DNA from: Allocatelliglobosispora scoriae
GTDB taxonomy: Bacteria; Actinomycetota; Actinomycetes; Mycobacteriales; Micromonosporaceae
Reading direction: 5' to 3'
DNA length: 64,000 bases
Assembly (NCBI RefSeq): GCF_014204945.1
Contig: NZ_JACHMN010000003.1
Coordinates: 1,550,001 to 1,614,000 of the forward strand
Every line of letters starts with the position of its first letter. Within the stretch, counting starts at the first letter, position 1. The notes under the pieces were generated by a model. The model saw nothing but the letters and a program-made list of their open reading frames with translations. It searched no databases and was not told where the DNA came from. The translations under genes were made by a program, and so were the position numbers. This document shows, one piece after another, positions 1 to 7,186 of this stretch.

Positions 1-255
1 CAGGTTCGCCGGGATCTTCACGCAGGCGCCCTCGGGCTCGTACTCCCAGCCGTGATAGGGGCAGACGATGCTGTCGCCCTTGGTCCACCCGCCCGACAGC
101 GCCGCACCCCGGTGCACGCAGAGGTCCGACAGGGCCACCGGGCGCCCCTTCGGCGTGCGGTAGAGGGCGAGGTGCTGGCCGAGTACCGTCACGCGCGACG
201 GCTTGGTGGTGACCCGGTCGGCGAACTCGACCGCGTACCAGAAGTTCTTCAACAT
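1..255 (-). CDS. Rieske [2Fe-2S] oxygenase, N-terminal part (cut by window edge)
   Basis: Only the first 85 residues are in the window; the gene continues past the left edge. The Rieske iron-sulfur ligands are visible as C46-x-H48 (LCVHRGA) and C65-x2-H68 (CPYHGW). The N-terminus, with FWYAVEF followed by a short beta strand pair, resembles non-heme iron oxygenases of the VanA and pheophorbide a oxygenase (PAO) type. The ATG at 255 has a GGAGG box about 8 bases upstream. It is the last visible gene of a four-gene operon (3621 leftward) and follows the hydrolase by 7 bases. In plants PAO and RCCR act consecutively in chlorophyll breakdown, and an RCCR-like gene lies two genes upstream here. 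The catalytic iron domain is outside the window, so the substrate class cannot be decided. Confidence 0.88.
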   Translation of the reverse strand, partial: MLKNFWYAVEFADRVTTKPSRVTVLGQHLALYRTPKGRPVALSDLCVHRGAALSGGWTKGDSIVCPYHGWEYEPEGACVKIPANL

Positions 256-262
256 GGTGGTG

Positions 263-1222
263 CTACCTCCGCTGGATCGAGGCGATGCCGGGGCGCTTGA
301 TGACGCTGTCCAGGCCGGCACCGTCACCGCGGAGGTGCGCCTGGCAGAAGGTGCCGAGCAGGTCGGCGAGCAGGTGGCGGATCTGCTCCGGATCGCCGTC
401 GGCCGGCTGGTCCAGGAAGGCCCGCGCGGCGGTGTGGTCGACCGGGTGCACGATCGCGAAGTGGTTGGCGCCCGCGAGCCGGACCAGCAGGTTGCCGCCG
501 TCCCGGTCGGGCAGGCCCTCGGCGAAGGTACGCGAGATCGGGTCGACCCTGGTCGCCGCGTCCTCGCCGTAGCGGTCGGCGGAGCCGTTGATGACACCGT
601 CGTTGGTGCCCGCGACGAGCAGGACCGGGCAGTCGGCCTGCGCCGGGAGCACCGTCCCGGCGGGCCAGCCGAGCATCGTGGCGACCATGGTGTGCGCGCC
701 ATAGGTCGCGACCGCCCGCACCTCCGGCACGAAGCTCGCCGACTGCAGCGCGACCGTGCCACCGGCCGAGTGACCGATGAGCGCCACCCGGTCCAGGTCG
801 AGCAGCCCTTCCAGCGGCCCGGTCATGGTCCGCAGCGCGTCGATGACGGGGCGCAGCGAGGGGGTCGTCGGCCGCTTGCCGTAGCCGTCGGGCCGGGCCG
901 CGTCGAGGTCCACGCCGGGCGTGATGCCGTGCAGCCCGCCGAAGAGCGTGCCGACCCAGTCATAGGTGACCGCGACGATCCCGCGTTCGGCGAGCGAGCA
1001 GGCGAGCCAGCGATAGGCGTCCTGCCCGACGTTGACGCCGGAGACGATGATCGCGACAGGGAAGGGGGCGTCGGCCGCGTCGGCGGCCATCACGCCGGAG
1101 AGGCGCTCGCGGTCGCTGCCGTCGGGTGCCGCCGGGTAGTAGACCCGCAGGTGCGCGGTGTCGAAGGGCTGGTCGTAGCCGGGGATCGCGGCGGCCCACC
1201 AGACCGAGCGGATCACGGTCAC
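263..1222 (-). CDS. alpha/beta hydrolase, chlorophyllase/dienelactone hydrolase-like, cytoplasmic
   Basis: A 319-residue alpha/beta-hydrolase-fold enzyme. The nucleophile elbow is GHSAGG with S152; D208 (AGTNDG) and H254 (GANHF) are the likely acid and base of the triad. The N-terminal layout, a YYP strand, then PFPVAIIVSG and a RWLACSLAERG helix, is that of the chlorophyllase/PET hydrolase-like branch, which cleaves carboxylic esters. No signal peptide is visible. The start is the GTG at 1222, which overlaps the TGA of the preceding gene (GTGA), so translation is probably coupled. Sitting between an RCCR-like and a Rieske gene, it could remove a side-chain ester of the same substrate. General esterase activity is the safe reading; chlorophyllase activity is inference. 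Confidence 0.8.
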   Translation of the reverse strand: MTVIRSVWWAAAIPGYDQPFDTAHLRVYYPAAPDGSDRERLSGVMAADAADAPFPVAIIVSGVNVGQDAYRWLACSLAERGIVAVTYDWVGTLFGGLHGITPGVDLDAARPDGYGKRPTTPSLRPVIDALRTMTGPLEGLLDLDRVALIGHSAGGTVALQSASFVPEVRAVATYGAHTMVATMLGWPAGTVLPAQADCPVLLVAGTNDGVINGSADRYGEDAATRVDPISRTFAEGLPDRDGGNLLVRLAGANHFAIVHPVDHTAARAFLDQPADGDPEQIRHLLADLLGTFCQAHLRGDGAGLDSVIKRPGIASIQRR

Positions 1223-2022
1223 AGCGGACGCTCCGACTGCCGGTCGCCGCCCCAGAGGGCCCGCACCAGCTTGTCCGTGGTCTCCTGGCCGAAGAGCCGG
1301 ACGCCCATCACGTTGGCCGGGTCGCGGTCGGCGATGTTGCGCCGGATCGCCAGGTCCGTCGCGGCCTGCGCCTCGCGCTCGTCGGCGGGCACCTGCTCGG
1401 CCTCGTCGACCCACCGCAGCCAGCGGTCGACGTAGTCGGTGAGGACCTGCCGGACCACGCCGATGTTGCGCTCGCTGCGCTCGAAGGAGTAGCAGTACGC
1501 CGTGGGGCTGAGGCTGGCCCGGATGAAGCCGGCCCGGCTCACGAAATACTCGAACTCCGGGTCGTTGCGCAGGGTTAGCCAGTCGGCGTCGAGCGGGGCG
1601 TAGTACCTGTCGTAGTAGTCGCCGTCGACGACCATGTTGGTCCGCGGCACGCCGTCGACGTAGAACCAGCCGCCCGGCCACACCAGCAGCGCGATGCCGA
1701 GGTGCGGCACCCGGATCTGCGGGCCGAGCCAGACCGTCAGGTGCAGGTTGGCGAAGCTCGCGTTGGGGTTGCCGATCCAGGAGTGGACCATCCAGTCGAC
1801 CTCGGGCCCGGAGTAGGCCGCGAGCGAGCCGCCCGCGCCGTCCGGGTAGTCGCCGTAGGCCTCGAGCTCCAGAGTGGACGGATCGCGGTGCAGCTCGAAC
1901 CGCGCGTCGATCTTCGCCCTGAGCTCGGCGAGGATCTCCTGGAACTGGTGGAACGTGTCGTGGACGTCGATGACGGGCGAATTGTCGACCATGTCCTCGA
2001 CGTGCTGGAGGGTCTCGGCCAC
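1219..2022 (-). CDS. red chlorophyll catabolite reductase (RCCR)-like protein
   Basis: A 267-residue protein that matches plant RCCR along its length by eye: a DWMVHSWIGN segment (76-85) like the plant FVLGSWIHSK region, VPH plus a beta strand (105-113), DYYDRYY (135-141), FIRASLSPTA (166-175) and, near the C-terminus, RRN followed by VRLFGQETTDKLVRAL (241-256), like the plant RRKS...FPRMFGEEV. RCCR belongs to the ferredoxin-dependent bilin reductase superfamily and reduces the open-chain tetrapyrrole made by the Rieske enzyme PAO. Here it is co-transcribed with a Rieske oxygenase gene and an esterase gene. The GTG start at 2022 abuts the upstream TAG at 2023. The family call rests on remembered plant sequence; the substrate is inferred. 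Confidence 0.68.
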   Translation of the reverse strand: MAETLQHVEDMVDNSPVIDVHDTFHQFQEILAELRAKIDARFELHRDPSTLELEAYGDYPDGAGGSLAAYSGPEVDWMVHSWIGNPNASFANLHLTVWLGPQIRVPHLGIALLVWPGGWFYVDGVPRTNMVVDGDYYDRYYAPLDADWLTLRNDPEFEYFVSRAGFIRASLSPTAYCYSFERSERNIGVVRQVLTDYVDRWLRWVDEAEQVPADEREAQAATDLAIRRNIADRDPANVMGVRLFGQETTDKLVRALWGGDRQSERPL

Positions 2023-3621
2023 CTAGGACTGCCTTTCCGTGAGTGCTTGAACGAGCCGCCAGGGGCGCCCGTCGACGAGGTCGGTGCGGCGCGAGACGAG
2101 CCGGTTGGCGGCCTGCGCGGGTGCGACGGCTGCGCTGCCCACCGGCTCGCCCGCCGGGATCTCGGTGACCACGGGGTGGCTGATCCGTCCGGTGAACGGC
2201 CCCTGCCACGCGGTCCAGAGGGTGAAGTCGCCGGAGAGGGCGAGGATCGCCGAGGGCTGGTCGAGGGGCGCCGCGGCGATGACGTTGAGCCGGTTCTCGG
2301 CTGCGCGTTCCCGCAGGCCGAGATCGAGCTCCCACGCCTCGGTCGCGGTGAAGGGGGACGCGACCACGTCCACGTCGGCGAGCGCGGCGAGGCGGTAGGC
2401 CTCCGGGAAGATCGTGTCGTCACCGGCGATGATCGCCAGGCGACCCCAGGGCAGGTCGAAGGTGAGCAGCTCGTCGGCGAGCTTGCCGTCGCGGGCCGCG
2501 CCCGCCGGGTGCAGCGGGAGCTGGTGCCCGAGCACTCCGGTCGCGTCGAGGAGCACGGCACCGTCGGAGGTGCCGGTGACGGCGTGGGCATCGGTGCCCG
2601 CGAGCGCCGTCACGAGTGCTGCCGGGTCCGCCTCGGCGACCACGATCAGCAGCGCGCCGGCGGTGGCGGCGCGCGCCGTCTGGCGTACCACCTCGTCGGC
2701 GGAGCCGCGGACCACCGCGACGGGCAGGACCGGCGCGCCCACCGCGGACCTGCGGCCTCGGGGCTCGGCGGCGATCGGGGCGTAGAGCTCGGGGCGGCGG
2801 GCGGCGAGGATGTCGGTGCCGTCGGGCCGCAGCTTGCCGTCGGCGAGGTCAGGGTCGATGTCGGCGATCACGACGGCTTCGCCGGTCCGCGGCCCGCGCG
2901 CGACCACCGTGCCGTCCGGCGCGACGATCTGGCTCTCACCCGCACCGTGCAACCACTCGGCGGGTACGCCGAGAGCCGCACTGATTCGGGGCAGATCCGA
3001 TGCGGGGAGCAGCGGGCCGATCTTGTTGGCCGCGACGACCCAGACCTTGTTCTCTGCGGCGCGGACCGGGATGTGCAGGCTCGCCTCGTCGGTGGCGAAG
3101 GAGTTGAGGCTGTTGAGCAGCACCTGCGCACCGCGTAGGGCGAGACCCCGGGCGACCTCGTTGATGACGCCTTCCATGCAGGCATACATCCCGAGGCGGC
3201 CGAGCGGGGTGGAAAGGATCGGGCCGACCTCGGTCGCCGGGTCGAGGTGGTCGTTCTCGGCCCCCATCAGGGTCTGCTTGTCGCAGGAGCCGACGACCGC
3301 GCCGGTCGGGTCGAACATGAAGTTGGTGCCGCCGGTGCGCCCGTCGGGGTAGGCGTGCGTCACGTTGACCTTGATGTAGGCGCCGTGCCGGGCGGCGCGC
3401 TCGGCGATCGCGCTGAGGAAACCGTCGCCGGGGCGGGTCGCGATGCGGTGGGCCTCCGCGCGGTCGGCGTAGAACGAGAGATGATTGCAGAACTCGGGCA
3501 GCACGATGAGCTGCGCGCCCTGCGCGGCGGCCTCATCGATCAGGCGAAGGCAGGAGGCGAGGTTGGCCTCGACATCCTGTGACGCCTCGAGCTGCACCGC
3601 GGCGACCCTCACGGGAGTCAT
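2023..3621 (-). CDS. tandem nitrilase-superfamily amidohydrolase, second half degenerate
   Basis: A 532-residue protein, about twice the usual nitrilase length. The N-terminal domain (about 1-270) carries a complete Glu-Lys-Cys triad: E43 (LPEF), K115 (CDKQ) and C148 (YACMEG). A second, weaker nitrilase-like half (about 300-480) keeps the fold pattern (WGRLAIIAGDDT, FPEAYRLAA) but has GDD where the catalytic Cys should be, so it is probably structural. Nitrilase-family amidases hydrolyse carbamoyl and amide bonds. It is the first gene of the minus-strand operon with the RCCR-like and Rieske genes. The ATG at 3621 has a GGAGG box 6-10 bases upstream, and the GAAAC-N3-GTTTC operator lies 23 bases upstream of the start. 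Confidence 0.82.
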   Translation of the reverse strand: MTPVRVAAVQLEASQDVEANLASCLRLIDEAAAQGAQLIVLPEFCNHLSFYADRAEAHRIATRPGDGFLSAIAERAARHGAYIKVNVTHAYPDGRTGGTNFMFDPTGAVVGSCDKQTLMGAENDHLDPATEVGPILSTPLGRLGMYACMEGVINEVARGLALRGAQVLLNSLNSFATDEASLHIPVRAAENKVWVVAANKIGPLLPASDLPRISAALGVPAEWLHGAGESQIVAPDGTVVARGPRTGEAVVIADIDPDLADGKLRPDGTDILAARRPELYAPIAAEPRGRRSAVGAPVLPVAVVRGSADEVVRQTARAATAGALLIVVAEADPAALVTALAGTDAHAVTGTSDGAVLLDATGVLGHQLPLHPAGAARDGKLADELLTFDLPWGRLAIIAGDDTIFPEAYRLAALADVDVVASPFTATEAWELDLGLRERAAENRLNVIAAAPLDQPSAILALSGDFTLWTAWQGPFTGRISHPVVTEIPAGEPVGSAAVAPAQAANRLVSRRTDLVDGRPWRLVQALTERQS

Positions 3622-3644
3622 TTCCGGCCTCCGGTTCCCCTAGC

Positions 3645-3657
3645 GAAACGCTGTTTC
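3645..3657. promoter_or_regulatory. operator-like palindrome GAAAC-GCT-GTTTC (site 1)
   Basis: The sequence gaaacgctgtttc, flanked as ctagc...ccgaa, lies between the divergent nitrilase and Dabb genes. It is one of eight matches to a shared palindrome found only at promoters of the catabolic units. IclR-family proteins often bind comparable GGAAA-type inverted repeats, and an iclR gene with the same site is at 17809. Confidence 0.75.
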
Positions 3658-3709
3658 CCGAAACTACACTCGGAACCGCGTTTGCAACAGGGGTCAACCG
3701 GAGGTCGCA

Positions 3710-3991
3710 GTGCTCGTTCACGTGGTGCTCATGACGTTTGCCGACGTCTCCGATGCTGCCAAGGCGAAGGATCTTTTGGAAGGGCTGGTGGGAGCGGTTC
3801 CGCAGATCCGCACCCTTGATGTCCGTCTGGACGAATTAAAGACGCCGGTCTCGGCCCATCTGTGCCTGACGACGACCCATGACGACGCCGCGGGGCTGGT
3901 CGGCTACCAGGAGCACCCGGCCCACCTGGAGGTCGCGGTCTGGCTCAAGCCCCGGCTCGCCGCCCGCACGGTCGTCGACTACACCTCGTAG
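3710..3991 (+). CDS. Dabb (stress-responsive A/B barrel) domain protein
   Basis: A 93-residue protein with the Dabb pattern: LVHVVLMTF at the N-terminus, a central helix, and HPAHLEVAVWLKP followed by a final strand ending VVDYTS. Small dimeric ferredoxin-like-fold proteins of this kind include uncharacterised stress proteins and some cyclases or oxygenase helpers; no catalytic residue can be assigned. The GTG at 3710 has GGAGG about 6 bases upstream. The gene diverges from the nitrilase-RCCR-Rieske operon across operator site 1, which suggests it belongs to the same response. Its TAG stop is formed by the first bases of a palindrome. Confidence 0.82.
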   Translation: MLVHVVLMTFADVSDAAKAKDLLEGLVGAVPQIRTLDVRLDELKTPVSAHLCLTTTHDDAAGLVGYQEHPAHLEVAVWLKPRLAARTVVDYTS

Positions 3992-4019
3992 CACCAACTC
4001 TTGAAGAGTTGGTGCTACG
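3987..4019. terminator. perfect palindrome overlapping the Dabb stop codon
   Basis: Two 16-base arms (3987-4002 and 4004-4019) around one G, with core aactcttgaagagtt. The TAG stop of the Dabb gene lies inside the left arm. No U tract follows. It belongs to a family of dispersed palindromes with the same core. Confidence 0.7.
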
Positions 4020-4129
4020 GGCGATCCGGTGCTGGCGGATTTCCGACGATCTTGTATCAGGCCGTCGCCGTATCAGCGGGCCTACGCCGGTGCTCTCCTT
4101 CGCGACATCGTCAAACGGAGGAGCGAGAG

Positions 4130-4957
4130 ATGACCTACCCAGTCACCGGTGGCAGTTTCATCATCGGCGGAGACGGCGAGCTCAAGGACACCGGCTACAC
4201 CGCGGTCAACCAGCCCACGAAGAAGAAGCAGGACCCCGCGGTGGTACGCGGTGCCGAGCTCAAGATCGCTTTCCTCGCGGACAACGCGCAGGCGCCGAAC
4301 CAGGGCGGCGGCACCACGATGCGGGTGAGCCTGATCCAGATCGTCCAGGACAACACGATCGTCACCGACTCGAACGGACTCGTGACCCACCACGGCATCA
4401 ACGGCTACCAGCCCAACCAGATCCAGGTCTTCGACGGCACCGCCGATGACGGGACCCACATCGACCAGCAGTTCTTCAACCGGTCCGGCGCTGTGATCAA
4501 CCGCGACCCGCGGTACGCGCAGCAGCGCCTGCTCGGCACGGAGAAGATGATCACGCAGAACCCGAAGAAGGACGGTGCGAAGGTCACCCCGGAGATCGGC
4601 GGCGACCGGTCGGCGGCCATCCCGTCGGGCGGATGGGCCGGCGAGCGGGTGAACACGAAGTTCTCCCTGGCGATGCTGCGCGACCAGCCGGGCGCCACGA
4701 TCAAGACCGGCCCGAACGCGGACACGCTGGTGGGCGGCATGATGTTCGAGATCGCCGTCCTGTTCGAGGCGACGAACTCGACACCCGCCACCTGGGGCGG
4801 CTCGATCAGCTGGGGCTTCACCATCGTCGGCGGCCAGGCGGTGCTCACGCCGATCGCGGTCATCCCCGGCGGGGGGCTGTCCCCCCGCTTCATCAAGGCG
4901 CGCAACGCCTGGAACGCCGCGGTGGTCGGCGGCAACCCGCTGCTGCAGCTGCCGTGA
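4130..4957 (+). CDS. hypothetical protein, beta-rich, 275 aa
   Basis: I do not recognise this protein. The start is the ATG at 4130, which has GGAGG 8-12 bases upstream; the frame is open further upstream but that part has no ribosome binding site. The sequence has no signal peptide, membrane segment or Cys. It alternates short hydrophobic strands with Gly/Asn/Thr-rich turns (GGSFIIGGDGE, LKIAFLADN, GGGTTMRVSLIQIVQ) and a Trp-Gly strand near the C-terminus (ATWGGSISWGFTIVGG). It is isolated between two perfect palindromes (3987-4019 and 4965-5007), so it is likely a single-gene transcript. No operator of the catabolic regulon was found before it. Confidence 0.75.
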   Translation: MTYPVTGGSFIIGGDGELKDTGYTAVNQPTKKKQDPAVVRGAELKIAFLADNAQAPNQGGGTTMRVSLIQIVQDNTIVTDSNGLVTHHGINGYQPNQIQVFDGTADDGTHIDQQFFNRSGAVINRDPRYAQQRLLGTEKMITQNPKKDGAKVTPEIGGDRSAAIPSGGWAGERVNTKFSLAMLRDQPGATIKTGPNADTLVGGMMFEIAVLFEATNSTPATWGGSISWGFTIVGGQAVLTPIAVIPGGGLSPRFIKARNAWNAAVVGGNPLLQLP

Positions 4958-4964
4958 CAGCCGG

Positions 4965-5007
4965 GACCTCTTGGCACCGACTCTTCGAGAGTCGGTGCCA
5001 AGAGGTC
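4965..5007. terminator. 20-bp-arm hairpin between convergent genes
   Basis: Perfect 20-base arms (4965-4984 and 4988-5007) around TCG, located 8 bases after the stop of the 275-aa gene and before the end of the convergent kinase-like gene. It is a good candidate for a bidirectional terminator. The core ccgactcttcgagagtcgg is a variant of the aactcttcaagagtt family. Confidence 0.75.
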
Positions 5008-5027
5008 GGGCGGCCGCGACTACGCGG

Positions 5028-5492
5028 CTACGCGAGGTGCGCGGGGGCGTCGAAGAGGGCTTGTTCGGCGGGGTCGGGGATCTGGAAGATCTCCTCGTAG
5101 AAGGCCATCTGCTCGTAGGTGAGCGGCACCGTGCCCCGCCCGGTGCGATCGGCGACCCGGCGCATCAGCTCCGCCATCGGCGCGTGCAGGTAGCGCAGCT
5201 CCACGGCGGCGCCGAGCGCCTGCCCGCCGAGGCGCTTCTCGTCGCGGTCGACGCGGCTCCAGAAGCCCGATTCCAGGATCACGCTCTGGCCCAGCCGGAG
5301 CAGGTCCTGCGCGAGCCGCCAGAAGACCTCCTCCAGCCGCGCCCGTTTGCCGAGGTCGAAGAGGTCGATGTCGAGGTCGCTCAACCAGTCGTCGGGGCAG
5401 AGGCGAACGGCGGGGACGGCGGCCTCGAGCTGCTTGGCGAGGGTGGTCTTGCCGGTGCCGGGCAGCCCGCACATCAGGATCAGTCGCGTCAC
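5028..5492 (-). CDS. P-loop ATP-binding protein (small kinase-like)
   Basis: A 154-residue protein with Walker A GLPGTGKT at 9-16, followed by a CPDDWLSDL segment and a GQSVILESGFW strand resembling the Walker B/lid arrangement of the AAA_33/Zeta-toxin-like kinase group. Such proteins phosphorylate small molecules or nucleosides; some are antibiotic or sugar-nucleotide kinases. The start is a GTG at 5492 without a clear ribosome binding site. It is convergent with the 275-aa gene across a hairpin and divergent from the P450. Nothing links it to the catabolic regulon. Confidence 0.8.
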   Translation of the reverse strand: MTRLILMCGLPGTGKTTLAKQLEAAVPAVRLCPDDWLSDLDIDLFDLGKRARLEEVFWRLAQDLLRLGQSVILESGFWSRVDRDEKRLGGQALGAAVELRYLHAPMAELMRRVADRTGRGTVPLTYEQMAFYEEIFQIPDPAEQALFDAPAHLA

Positions 5493-5667
5493 CGGCCCAT
5501 CATCGCCGCTGCCGCGGCGACCTCGCGACGCGGTGATGGGCGCGTCGTGAGCGGGGGACTTCTGTGTTCACCTGCCGTCATTCCCGGCGTATCGGGTTGG
5601 CCCTTCATCCATCGATGACTAACGTATAGGAGTTAAGTAATCACGCATTGACACGGGAGGCCCCCGC

Positions 5668-6870
5668 ATGTCCGACACGCTCGCGCCTACGCATCGGTTC
5701 CCCTTCGTGCAGCCCAACGGCGATCCGCTCGTCCCCGTCCCGTCGCCCGGATCGGAACGGGTCGCGCGGATCACCCTCCCGACCGGACGGGAGGCGTGGC
5801 TCGTCTCCCACCACGACGACGTACGCCAGCTGCTGCGCAGCCCGGACTTCTCCAGCGACTTCAGCCATCCGCTGTTCCCGCTGCTGCGGGAGGCGCCGCT
5901 GCTCGACGAGAGCCGCCGAGCCGGGTTCTTCATCGGGATGGACGCGCCCGACCACACGATGTTCCGCCGCTTCCTCACCCCCGAGTTCATGATCAAGGCG
6001 ATGCGCCGGTTGGAGCCGCTGATCCGCGAGACGGTCGTCGAGTCCATCGAGTCGATGCGGGCGGCCGGATCGCCGGCCGACCTCGTCGAGTGGTTCGCGC
6101 TGCCCGTACCCTCGATGATCATTTGCCATCTGCTCGGTGTCCCCTACAGCGACCACGCGTTCTTCCAGCAGCGCAGCCGGACCCTGCTCAACCGCAAGAG
6201 CTCCATGCCGGAGCTGCGGGCGGCCGGGGACGAGCTGCGCGGCTACCTGGCCGACCTCGTCGCGGTCAAGCAGCGCGACGGCGGCACGGACGACCTGCTC
6301 GGCCGGCTCGCCGTCGAGCGGGTCGCGACCGGCGAGATCACCGCGCAGGAACTGGTCGGCATCTCGGTGCTGCTGCTCGTCGCCGGGCACGAGACGACCG
6401 CCAACATGATCGGCCTCGGCACCCTGGTCCTGCTGCGCCACCCCGATCAGCTCGCCCAGCTGCGGGAGCGGCCCGAGCTGATCGACGGCGCCGTCGAGGA
6501 ACTGCTGCGCTACCTCACGATCGTGCGGACCGGGCTGCCCCGGCTCGCCGTCGCCGACACCGAGATCGGCGGCCAGGTCATCCGGGCGGGTGAGGGCGCG
6601 ATCGCGCTGCTCTCGGCCGCCAACCGCGATCCCGAGGCGTTCGCCCGGCCGGACGAGTTCGACCTGCACCGGGCAGCCCACTCGCACATGGCCTTCGGGT
6701 TCGGCGTGCACCAGTGCATCGGGCAGCCGCTCGCCCGCAGCGAGCTGCGCATCGCCTTCGCCGAGCTGACGACGAGGCTGCCCGGCCTCGCGCTCGCCGG
6801 TGACCAGACCGATCTGGTGTTCCGCGACTCCACCGTGTTCGGGGTCGAGCGCCTGCCGGTGACCTGGTGA
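5668..6870 (+). CDS. cytochrome P450 (bacterial class I)
   Basis: A 400-residue P450 with all family landmarks: I-helix AGHETT (239-244), K-helix E278-x2-R281, and heme loop FGFGVHQCIG with the axial Cys at 350. This length and the following 3Fe-4S ferredoxin gene are typical of soluble actinobacterial CYP monooxygenases that receive electrons from ferredoxin. The ATG at 5668 has GGGAGG 8-13 bases upstream. The 175-base upstream region contains no GAAAC-N3-GTTTC site, so this two-gene operon is probably controlled separately from the catabolic regulon. The substrate cannot be predicted. Confidence 0.95.
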   Translation: MSDTLAPTHRFPFVQPNGDPLVPVPSPGSERVARITLPTGREAWLVSHHDDVRQLLRSPDFSSDFSHPLFPLLREAPLLDESRRAGFFIGMDAPDHTMFRRFLTPEFMIKAMRRLEPLIRETVVESIESMRAAGSPADLVEWFALPVPSMIICHLLGVPYSDHAFFQQRSRTLLNRKSSMPELRAAGDELRGYLADLVAVKQRDGGTDDLLGRLAVERVATGEITAQELVGISVLLLVAGHETTANMIGLGTLVLLRHPDQLAQLRERPELIDGAVEELLRYLTIVRTGLPRLAVADTEIGGQVIRAGEGAIALLSAANRDPEAFARPDEFDLHRAAHSHMAFGFGVHQCIGQPLARSELRIAFAELTTRLPGLALAGDQTDLVFRDSTVFGVERLPVTW

Positions 6871-7079
6871 GCGAGGTGCCCGCGATGCGCGTCGAGGTCG
6901 ACCGGGAAGCCTGCTGCGGCTCGGGCAACTGCGTGATGGCCGCGCCGGACGTCTTCGACCAGCACGAATCGGACGGGCTCGTCGTGCTGCTCCTGCCCGA
7001 GCCGCCGCCGGAGCTGCACGACGCGGTCCGCCAGGCCGTGCACCTCTGCCCGGCGGGAGCGATCACCGTGGCCGGGTGA
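6867..7079 (+). CDS. 3Fe-4S type ferredoxin
   Basis: A 70-residue ferredoxin. The cluster ligands are C16 or C17, C22 (CCGSGNC) and C61 (LCPAG); the residue that would be the fourth Cys of a 4Fe-4S cluster is Gly, Ser or Gly in this loop, as in P450-partner 3Fe-4S ferredoxins. The GTG start overlaps the TGA of the P450 (GTGA), so the two are translationally coupled and very probably function as a redox pair. No ferredoxin reductase gene is nearby. It could also supply electrons to the Rieske or RCCR-like enzymes, but there is no direct evidence for that. Confidence 0.93.
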   Translation: MSEVPAMRVEVDREACCGSGNCVMAAPDVFDQHESDGLVVLLLPEPPPELHDAVRQAVHLCPAGAITVAG

Positions 7080-7186
7080 GGCCGGCATCCGGCACTCGTC
7101 CACCCATCAGGTGTCCGATTCGGTGTGGCGGAGCCCGGCCCGCCCGTGATGGGGTGTCCTCGATGGACGTGTACCGAGGGGGATAT

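Noticed and set aside
1-255. Calling the Rieske gene a pheophorbide a oxygenase outright
   Set aside because: Only the Rieske domain is in the window; the catalytic domain that determines the subfamily is missing.
263-2335. Very long continuous reading frames on the strand opposite or upstream of real genes, for example 690 and 864 residues
   Set aside because: High GC keeps stops rare; only the segment that begins at the coupled GTG/ATG and matches a known family is the gene.
5668-7079. P450 and ferredoxin as members of the IclR regulon
   Set aside because: No GAAAC-N3-GTTTC site in the upstream region; only an imperfect ctaac-N8-gttaag repeat that is not convincing.
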